Shown here: positions 24,899-30,472 of the stretch, in pieces
Layout: the number at the start of each line of letters is the position of its first letter
How positions within the stretch are numbered: position 1 is the first letter of the stretch
NCBI GenBank assembly: GCA_023418475.1
Contig: JAEZZO010000047.1
Location: forward strand, 1-30,472
Length of the DNA: 30,472 bases
Direction: 5' to 3'
DNA from: Bacillota bacterium
Lineage (GTDB): Bacteria > Bacillota > Clostridia > Lachnospirales > Lachnospiraceae
Position numbers and translations under genes: made by a program
The notes under the pieces: generated by a model
What the model was told of the DNA's origin: nothing
The model's database searches: none
What the model saw: the letters and a program-made list of their open reading frames with translations, nothing else

Positions 24899-26569
24899 AT
24901 GAAATCAGATATACAGATTGCACAGGAAGCAAAACTAAAGCATATTAAGGAAGTAGCGAAGCAGTTGGATATTCCGGAAGATGATCTGGAATTCTACGGA
25001 AAATATAAGGCAAAGCTCTCAGACGAATTATGGGAGAAGGTTAAGGACAATCAGGACGGAAAGCTTGTCTTGGTAACAGCGATCAATCCGACACCTGCCG
25101 GAGAGGGCAAGACAACTACTACAGTTGGACTTGGCCAGGCACTTGGCCTTATGAAAGTAAAATCTGTTATTGCACTCAGAGAGCCGTCGCTGGGACCCTG
25201 CTTTGGGATTAAGGGTGGTGCCGCAGGCGGTGGAAATGCTCAGGTAGTCCCTATGGAAGATCTTAACCTTCATTTTACAGGAGATTTTCATGCAATTACT
25301 TCAGCAAATAATCTGCTCGCTGCTATGCTTGACAATCATATTCAACAAGGTAATTCCCTGAACATTGATATCAAGCAGATTGTATGGAAACGCTGTGTGG
25401 ATATGAATGACAGAGTTCTAAGAAATATCATCGTTGGACTTGGCAGAAAGGTTGACGGTGTCGTAAGGGAAGATCACTTTATCATCACAGTAGCATCCGA
25501 GATTATGGCGGTTCTTTGCCTGGCAAATGATATGACGGATTTAAAGGAAAGACTTGGACGTATCGTAGTAGCATATACTTGTGATGGTAAACCGGTAACA
25601 GCCGGTCAGATCAATGCGGTAGGAGCTATGGCTGCTTTACTGAAGGATGCACTTAAGCCTAATTTGATCCAGACTTTGGAGAATACACCCGCAATTATTC
25701 ATGGCGGACCTTTTGCCAATATAGCACATGGCTGTAACAGCGTCCGGGCAACAAAGACAGCGTTAAAATTAGCAGATGTGGTAGTCACAGAGGCAGGATT
25801 TGGCGCAGACCTTGGTGCAGAGAAATTCCTGGATATTAAGTGTCGTATGGCAGGTTTGAAGCCGGACGCAATCGTACTGGTTGCAACAGTGAGAGCTCTT
25901 AAATATAATGGTGGTGTTACAAAAACAGAGCTTTCGAAAGAAAATACAGATGCATTGAAGAAAGGTATTGTCAATCTTGAGAAGCATATTGAAAATCTGC
26001 AAAAATATGATGTCCCGATTATAGTATCGTTAAACCGTTTTGTCACAGATACGGAAGCTGAACTTGAATATGTAAAAAAATTCTGCGAAAATTGGGGTTG
26101 TGAATTTTCACTATGTGAGGTATGGGAAAAAGGCGGAGAGGGTGGTATCGATCTGGCCAGAAAGGTTATATCCACAATTGAAACGAAAGAAAGCCATTAT
26201 AAGCCATTATATGAACTGAACATATCACTCAAGGATAAAATTGAAACGATTGCGAAAGAAATATATGGTGCAGAGGGTGTAACCTATGATGCCGCAGCCG
26301 AAAATTCTATAAAAACGATTGAAGCATTAGGCTATCGGGAGCTGCCGGTCTGTATGGCAAAAAACCAGTACTCTCTTTCTGATGATGCCACTAAACTGGG
26401 ACGGCCGACCGGATTTACGATAAATATCCGCGAGGTGTATGTATCAGCAGGAGCCGGTTTTGTAGTAGCAATAACCGGAACAGTTATGACGATGCCAGGA
26501 CTTCCGAAGGTTCCCGCAGCAGAAGGCATTGACGTTAATGAGGATGGAGTAATTACAGGATTATTCTAA
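24899..26569 (+). CDS. fhs: Formate-tetrahydrofolate ligase
   Basis: A 556-aa ATP-dependent ligase that makes 10-formyl-tetrahydrofolate from formate; it is central to one-carbon and purine metabolism and, in acetogens, to the Wood-Ljungdahl methyl branch. It is the usual length, with the P-loop region INPTPAGEGKTTT (about 62-74), LREPSLGPCFGIKGGAAGGG (about 98-117), and the C-terminal GFVVAITGTVMTMPGLPK. The start is ATG 24899 (GAAAGGCAGG upstream). It is monocistronic between its own promoter and a strong terminator. No other folate genes are adjacent. Confidence 0.97.
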   Translation: MKSDIQIAQEAKLKHIKEVAKQLDIPEDDLEFYGKYKAKLSDELWEKVKDNQDGKLVLVTAINPTPAGEGKTTTTVGLGQALGLMKVKSVIALREPSLGPCFGIKGGAAGGGNAQVVPMEDLNLHFTGDFHAITSANNLLAAMLDNHIQQGNSLNIDIKQIVWKRCVDMNDRVLRNIIVGLGRKVDGVVREDHFIITVASEIMAVLCLANDMTDLKERLGRIVVAYTCDGKPVTAGQINAVGAMAALLKDALKPNLIQTLENTPAIIHGGPFANIAHGCNSVRATKTALKLADVVVTEAGFGADLGAEKFLDIKCRMAGLKPDAIVLVATVRALKYNGGVTKTELSKENTDALKKGIVNLEKHIENLQKYDVPIIVSLNRFVTDTEAELEYVKKFCENWGCEFSLCEVWEKGGEGGIDLARKVISTIETKESHYKPLYELNISLKDKIETIAKEIYGAEGVTYDAAAENSIKTIEALGYRELPVCMAKNQYSLSDDATKLGRPTGFTINIREVYVSAGAGFVVAITGTVMTMPGLPKVPAAEGIDVNEDGVITGLF

Positions 26570-26586
26570 AAGTTAAAAATTAGTAG

Positions 26587-26640
26587 AAGGAACCGGATAT
26601 TGCATATGTTTAAGGCAGATGCAATTTCGGTTCCTTTCTA
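26587..26640 (+). terminator. Terminator after fhs
   Basis: A long stem AAGGAACCG/CGGTTCCTT (26587-26595, 26628-26636), continued by ATTGCAT/ATGCAAT (26599-26605, 26619-26625) and followed by TCT. The intron relic begins 8 bases beyond the stem. Confidence 0.85.
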
Positions 26641-26643
26641 AAT

Positions 26644-26720
26644 GTGCGCCGTGTGTCTGGCGAAGCTGGACCACGCCAGTTGGTGTAAGTCCCGAGTCCG
26701 TCTGGTAGTAGAGATTCTTC
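26644..26720 (+). mobile_element. 5' end of a decayed group II intron
   Basis: It begins with GTGCGCC, the group II intron 5' boundary (GUGYG), followed by a stem-rich domain I start and the GTGTAAGTCCCGA block typical of class C introns. The rest of the ribozyme is gone: only about 80 bases remain before DNA that runs into the maturase tail. The right limit is approximate. The position directly after an intrinsic terminator fits class C insertion preference. Confidence 0.7.
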
Positions 26721-26760
26721 ACGAAGGTCTGTTCAGGGCATACGACCGGCACTCGAAACG

Positions 26761-27021
26761 GTAAAGGTATATGCCAGAGGATGGCTTAACTACTACGGTT
26801 TGGCAGACATGAAGAAACCCATCGAGGACATCAATGGATGGCTGTACCGTCGGATACGAATCTGCATTAGGAAGCAATGGAAGAAGCCAAAAACAAAGAG
26901 GTGGAACCTAATAAAACTTGGAGTTTCCGAAGATTTGGCATGGCAGGCAGCTAATAGCCGAAGAGGTTATTGGCTTGTTACACATACGTTGGCGGTTAAT
27001 CACCGTCTCCTACTCGATTGA
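26761..27021 (+). pseudogene. ltrA-like: C-terminal fragment of a group II intron reverse transcriptase/maturase
   Basis: From about 26761 one frame reads like the end of an intron-encoded protein: ARGWLNYYGLADMKKPIEDI, then WLYRRIRICIRKQWKKPKTK, NLIKLGV and ANSRRGYWLVTHTLAVN, ending in TGA at 27019-27021. This is the thumb/maturase domain X pattern of clostridial class C introns. The reverse transcriptase core (YADD region) is missing, as is a recognisable domain V, so it can neither splice nor move. It is joined to the intron 5' end by a large internal deletion. The stretch 27022-27067 is likely remaining intron or junk DNA. Confidence 0.85.
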
Positions 27022-27067
27022 TCATAATTTAATATCCTATGATACGGGAAGCTCTTAAGCTAGGATT

Positions 27068-27097
27068 GGTATCGCTAATGCAATCCATTAGGATACC
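27068..27097. other. Hairpin before the minus-strand GNAT stop
   Basis: GGTATC-g-CTAATG pairs with CATTAG-GATACC around a 5-base loop (27068-27097), a 12-bp stem with one bulge. It has no U-run on the minus strand, so it may be a weak terminator of the GNAT gene or an intron-end relic. Confidence 0.45.
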
Positions 27098-27106
27098 TTC
27101 AACGTC

Positions 27107-27568
27107 TTACTTCATTTTATTTATTTTCTCCAGATAAATCATCGTTAAATCTGGTGAAACCTTCACTTCATTATACTTAATATATCCTTGTTCTTCGTAG
27201 AAAGAAAGGTTTTTGGTACTTCGGTTACTGGTAAACAGTTCATATCTATGATAAGGAAAATACTTTTCTATGGTATGTAAAAGCATCTTTCCGTAGCCTT
27301 TTCCCTGCTGACTGGGCGCCACGATTAGTTTACCGATCATTAAGGTTCCCCCTTTGATATGTCCCCTAACAGAACCTATAATGCGATTATCGTCATTCGT
27401 TGCTTTTAGAAAGGTACCATTTTGAAATTCTTTTTTAAGATCTTCAATGGTCTGTAATAATGGTGGAATTGAAAAATTGTTATTGAGTATTGCTTCACTT
27501 TGATATGCTTGGAACTGCAGCTTTAAAATCTCTTCTAAATCAAATACTTCTGCTAATTGTATTATCAT
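27107..27568 (-). CDS. GNAT-family N-acetyltransferase
   Basis: A 153-aa acetyltransferase of unknown substrate. The acetyl-CoA site is IVAPSQQGKGYGKMLLHTIE (about 87-106), followed by LFTSNRSTKNLSFYEEQGY, a standard GNAT motif B. It starts at ATG 27568 (MIIQLAEVFD) with TAGGGG upstream. It is transcribed towards the intron relic, alone on its strand. The stretch 27569-27832 upstream has no gene and no promoter I would defend. Confidence 0.85.
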   Translation of the reverse strand: MIIQLAEVFDLEEILKLQFQAYQSEAILNNNFSIPPLLQTIEDLKKEFQNGTFLKATNDDNRIIGSVRGHIKGGTLMIGKLIVAPSQQGKGYGKMLLHTIEKYFPYHRYELFTSNRSTKNLSFYEEQGYIKYNEVKVSPDLTMIYLEKINKMK

Positions 27569-27832
27569 AAATAACCCCTATCTGTATATTTTACTGTTTT
27601 TGTAAGTATAACATATGCTTATAAAAATGCATAGATAATTTACTAATATATGTAAAATGGTTACGGTTCACAGTAAAGTCATATAGTATTGCTATGCATT
27701 CGTTCCGTATTATCTCTATCGTGATCAAAATCTAATTAGAACAATATCTATAATTAAAGCATAAAATTGGATAAGCTCTCGTATGATTTAATAAGAGAAC
27801 ATAAAAATAGGAACCCTGGATCGGAGGACGAA

Positions 27833-28414
27833 ATGATAGAAAAAGTTAACTTCACTTATACAGATGAAATAACCGTAATTAATAAAGAGCAATTTGAGGT
27901 ACATATGAGATTATATGAAGGGTATGTTAACCAGATAAATAAGATAGACACCGATTTAATGTGGGGAAATTCTCAAAGAGAAGAAGCTAATTCAACCTTT
28001 AGCTATTATAGAGAATTAAAGCGCGGAGAAACTTTTGCATTAAACGGTGTTATTCTGCATGAGTTATATTTTGAGAATATTGGAGGGAAAACTGCAGAAC
28101 CGGATCAAAAAATGAAAGATAGAATTGAGAATAGCTTTGGTAAATTTAAATATTGGCAAGAAGATTTTATTGCGACAGCAAAAGCAAGCAGGGGATGGGC
28201 CGTACTTTCTTTTGATCAACGCAGCAATCGTCTGAGAAATATCAGCCTTGATGCGCATGATCTCGGAAATATTGCTTATTCTGCACCCATACTAATTCTT
28301 GACATGTATGAACATGCTTATTTTCTTCAATATCAAGATAATAAAATTGATTATATCAATCAGTTTATGTCAAATATTAATTGGACAATAATTTCGAAAA
28401 GATTAGATTTTTAA
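27833..28414 (+). CDS. Fe/Mn superoxide dismutase-like protein
   Basis: A 193-aa protein of the Fe/Mn SOD family. The four metal ligands can be placed: H24 (VHMRLYEGYV), H76 (ILHELYF), D157 and H161 (DMYEHAYFLQY). Conserved flanks are SRGWAVLSFD and NINWTIISKR. It departs from classical SODs where they have HHxxHH and NHxxFW, so it belongs to a diverged clostridial branch and activity should not be assumed. I start at ATG 27833, which has CGGAGG upstream; a TTG at 27767 would add 22 residues. A VOC gene follows 83 bases later. Confidence 0.82.
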   Translation: MIEKVNFTYTDEITVINKEQFEVHMRLYEGYVNQINKIDTDLMWGNSQREEANSTFSYYRELKRGETFALNGVILHELYFENIGGKTAEPDQKMKDRIENSFGKFKYWQEDFIATAKASRGWAVLSFDQRSNRLRNISLDAHDLGNIAYSAPILILDMYEHAYFLQYQDNKIDYINQFMSNINWTIISKRLDF

Positions 28415-28497
28415 ATTACGCGTGTCTTTTCGTTTCTCCGAGCATCTTTATCTAGGTAGTATCATATTCAAACAAAAAAAGATAGGAGAATTTAAGG

Positions 28498-28848
28498 ATG
28501 CGTTACGATAACTTTTTTATCGGGGTAAATGATTTAACCGAAGCACGAAAATACTATGAGGATGTTTTAGGATTACAGTTAAAATTTGATTTTTCTGATA
28601 AAGGTATGATGGCTTTTCGAGTTGGGCAGGAGGAACCGGCTATTATATTAAAGGATGAAAAGCTCTATTCAAATGTAAAACCGACAATATGGTTTGAAGT
28701 TGATGATGTTAAAAAGGTTTATGACCGGCTAATAAAGAGGAAAATCAAATTTCTATCAGAGCCATTTCTTATTAAAACTGGCTTGGCTGTAGAATTCGAA
28801 GATCCATTTGGAAACAGATTTGGTATCACGGATTATTGTAGAGTTTAA
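28498..28848 (+). CDS. VOC-family (glyoxalase/bleomycin-resistance-fold) protein
   Basis: A 116-aa single-module-pair VOC protein: IGVNDLTEARKYYEDVLGL at the start, a central TIWFEVDDVKKVYDRL and an ending FEDPFGNRFGITDY. Potential metal-site positions are visible, but the substrate cannot be assigned. TAGGAG lies about 13 bases before the ATG, with AAGG closer. It may share a transcript with the SOD-like gene and ends at a strong terminator. Confidence 0.85.
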   Translation: MRYDNFFIGVNDLTEARKYYEDVLGLQLKFDFSDKGMMAFRVGQEEPAIILKDEKLYSNVKPTIWFEVDDVKKVYDRLIKRKIKFLSEPFLIKTGLAVEFEDPFGNRFGITDYCRV

Positions 28849-28858
28849 TATATTGTGA

Positions 28859-28887
28859 AAAGCAGGATGTGATTTACATCCTGCTTT
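28859..28887. terminator. Bidirectional terminator between VOC and pyrI
   Basis: AAAGCAGGATGT (28859-28870) pairs perfectly with ACATCCTGCTTT (28876-28887) around a 5-base loop, between convergent genes. Confidence 0.85.
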
Positions 28888-28893
28888 AAAACA

Positions 28894-29322
28894 TTATTTG
28901 CGATTAAAAGCCTGTTCGCAGTATATACAACGGTAAATGCCGTTATCACGATCAGTCAGCTTAAAGGAATGTATAAGACCTTGTTCCACGGAGGTAATGC
29001 ATCTTGGATTCTTACATTTTAAAACATTATTAACACGGTCGGGCAGCTTAGGATTCATTTTACCGGCGATCACTCCGTTTTCGATTACATTGATAGTTAT
29101 TTGATGATCCAGGGCACCCAGAATATCCAGGTCAATGCCTTCCAAGGTACCTTCAATTTTAATAATATCCTTTTTCCCCATTTTATTGCTTTTTGCATTT
29201 TTTATTATAGCAACAGAACAATCTTTATTTTCCAGATCAAGATAAGAATATATGTTCATAGCACCGCCAGCCTTGATATGATCAATTACGATGCCTTGAT
29301 TAATTCCACCGATATTCAGCAT
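28894..29322 (-). CDS. pyrI: Aspartate carbamoyltransferase regulatory subunit
   Basis: A 142-aa PyrI, slightly shorter than the enteric protein. The N-terminal allosteric domain begins IGGINQGIVIDHIKAGGA, and the C-terminal zinc domain has four cysteines in CKNPRC and YRCIYC. It pairs with PyrB to give a nucleotide-regulated ATCase. Its ATG overlaps the pyrB stop by one base (TAATG), so translation is coupled, with GGAGGT inside the end of pyrB. Confidence 0.95.
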   Translation of the reverse strand: MLNIGGINQGIVIDHIKAGGAMNIYSYLDLENKDCSVAIIKNAKSNKMGKKDIIKIEGTLEGIDLDILGALDHQITINVIENGVIAGKMNPKLPDRVNNVLKCKNPRCITSVEQGLIHSFKLTDRDNGIYRCIYCEQAFNRK

Positions 29323-30242
29323 TATTTCACCTCCAACAATTTCATAATCAACGCCATTCTAACATAGACACCAAATTGAGCCTGTTTAAAATACACCGCT
29401 CTTGGATCATTATCTACTTCGGTGGCTATCTCATTTACTCTTGGAAGGGGATGAAGCACAAGCATGTCTTCTTTCGCATTCGCCATTTTCTTTTCATCAA
29501 GAATATAGGTATCCTTGAGTCGGATATAATCTTCTTCATTAAAGAAGCGTTCCCGCTGTACTCTGGTCATGTATAGAATATCCAGTTTTGGCATGGCCTC
29601 CTCCAGCTTTTTGGTTTCTTCATACGGTATCTGATTGGCTTCTAAAACCTCTTCTCTGATATAGGCCGGTACGCGAAGCTCCTCCGGTGATATAAGAACT
29701 AAATTAATATTTTCATATCTTGCAAGAGCATTGATTAAAGAGTGTACGGTTCTGCCGAATTTTAAGTCACCACAAAAACCAACGGTTAAATGATTTAATC
29801 GTCCTTTTAGATTCTTTATTGTTAATAAATCGGTAAAGGTTTGTGTGGGATGATTATGACCGCCGTCTCCGGCATTGATAACGGGAATAGAAGAATAATT
29901 AGAAGCAACTAATGGGGCGCCTTCCTTTGGATGGCGTATCGCACAGATATCTGCATAAGAGGAAATAACTCGAATTGTATCAGCAACACTTTCACCCTTT
30001 GAAGCCGAACTGGAATCGGCGGATGAGAATCCTAAGATGCTGCCTCCAAGATTAAGCATTGCTGCTTCGAAGCTTAGACGAGTACGAGTACTCGGTTCAT
30101 AGAATAGTGTGGCTAGTTTTTTCCCCCGGCATACATCGGAAAACTTCTTCGGGTTTTGTGTAATTTCTTCGGCCAGTTCAAGAAGCTCATTGAGTTCAGA
30201 AACAGTAAGGTCAGTCGGGCTGATGATATGTTTCATAGACAC
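29322..30242 (-). CDS. pyrB: Aspartate carbamoyltransferase catalytic subunit
   Basis: A 306-aa enzyme that joins carbamoyl phosphate and aspartate, the first committed step of pyrimidine synthesis. It has the carbamoyl-phosphate site YEPSTRTRLSFEAA (about 49-62), the SSxxKGES loop as SSASKGES, GDGGHNHPTQ and HPLPRVNEI. CGGAGGTG precedes ATG 30242. It is the first gene of a pyrBI operon. The rest of the pyr pathway is not in view upstream, where the window ends. Confidence 0.97.
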   Translation of the reverse strand: MSMKHIISPTDLTVSELNELLELAEEITQNPKKFSDVCRGKKLATLFYEPSTRTRLSFEAAMLNLGGSILGFSSADSSSASKGESVADTIRVISSYADICAIRHPKEGAPLVASNYSSIPVINAGDGGHNHPTQTFTDLLTIKNLKGRLNHLTVGFCGDLKFGRTVHSLINALARYENINLVLISPEELRVPAYIREEVLEANQIPYEETKKLEEAMPKLDILYMTRVQRERFFNEEDYIRLKDTYILDEKKMANAKEDMLVLHPLPRVNEIATEVDNDPRAVYFKQAQFGVYVRMALIMKLLEVK

Positions 30243-30269
30243 CTCCGTATTTTATTTATGTTTACAAGA

Positions 30270-30337
30270 TAGGATATATGTGTAACCATTTTTATATCCT
30301 AACTATTTATTGTAATATAAATCCTTATAGATTACAA
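30270..30337 (-). promoter_or_regulatory. pyrBI promoter and leader hairpin
   Basis: On the minus strand TTGTAA (30332-30337), 17 bases, TACAAT (30309-30314). The start near 30302 would put a 9-bp hairpin (TAGGATATA/TATATCCTA, 30270-30278 and 30293-30301) at the very 5' end of the mRNA. No PyrR-binding loop or U-run follows, so classical attenuation is not evident. The remaining 30338-30472 holds no recognisable feature. Confidence 0.5.
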
Positions 30338-30472
30338 CCAGAAAAATATATTCTTGAGTTTCCGTAGTTTTATCCACAGTACCCTTGTTTCATCGGTATT
30401 GTAATAAACAACTTTAAGAAATTACCTAAAATATAAGGAATCCTCATCCTTTTTGTAGTAGAATAATGGTGT

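Noticed and set aside
25699..26175. 158-codon minus-strand frame inside fhs
   Set aside because: It is antisense to a highly conserved gene, with Ser/Thr-rich composition and no ribosome binding site.
30243..30308. PyrR-type attenuator before pyrB
   Set aside because: One short hairpin is present, but with no PyrR consensus loop and no U-tract terminator.

Overview
The window looks like a chromosomal segment from an AT-rich, spore-forming anaerobic clostridium. A Lachnospiraceae-type genome is my best guess. The evidence is the codon and base composition, strong AGGAGG-type ribosome binding sites, many intrinsic terminators, a tepA-ylzJ pair upstream of an ftsK/spoIIIE gene, a LysM/GH18 spore-germination-type protein behind a sigma-G-like promoter, a clostridial-style pyrBI operon, and a decayed group II intron whose maturase tail resembles those of clostridial class C introns. 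Most of it is housekeeping DNA with small accessory islands between conserved genes.

Layout from left to right. 1-2150: thrS and its terminator. 2280-2440: a 49-residue basic protein. 2461-2703: a gene-free, hairpin-rich stretch that looks like an interspersed element. 2723-4133: metY with its own promoter and terminator. 4134-4299: degenerate palindromes and direct repeats. 4369-6954: a membrane Cache-HAMP-GGDEF-EAL protein, predicted to be a c-di-GMP phosphodiesterase with a degenerate GGDEF domain. 7036-8937: a likely MerR-controlled operon (GNAT acetyltransferase, MerR regulator, GreA/Rnk-like protein). 8942-11709, minus strand: a WYL-regulator / GyrI-like / SPL radical-SAM set with two matching operator-like dyads. 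11747-13329: a DUF2200 protein and an alpha/beta hydrolase. 13317-14702, minus: the LysM-GH18 protein. 14856-16198: tepA-ylzJ. 16298-17786: a divergent methyltransferase/TetR pair flanking two identical palindromes. 17864-23820: uppP, ftsK/spoIIIE and two tandem ATP-grasp ligases. 23873-24517, minus: a HAD phosphatase. 24772-26640: fhs. 26644-27021: the group II intron relic. 27107-28887: a GNAT, a Fe/Mn superoxide dismutase-like protein and a VOC protein. 28894-30337, minus: pyrBI.

Main functional themes: translation (thrS), sulfur and one-carbon metabolism (metY, fhs), pyrimidine synthesis (pyrBI), envelope and sporulation (uppP, tepA, ylzJ, ftsK/spoIIIE, LysM-GH18), c-di-GMP signalling, and several small ligand-responsive regulons whose operators can be read from the sequence. 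The least explained items are the tandem ATP-grasp pair behind ftsK, the WYL dyads, the catalytically altered GH18 protein, and the structured non-coding block at 2461-2703. I see no CRISPR array, phage, complete insertion sequence, tRNA or rRNA.
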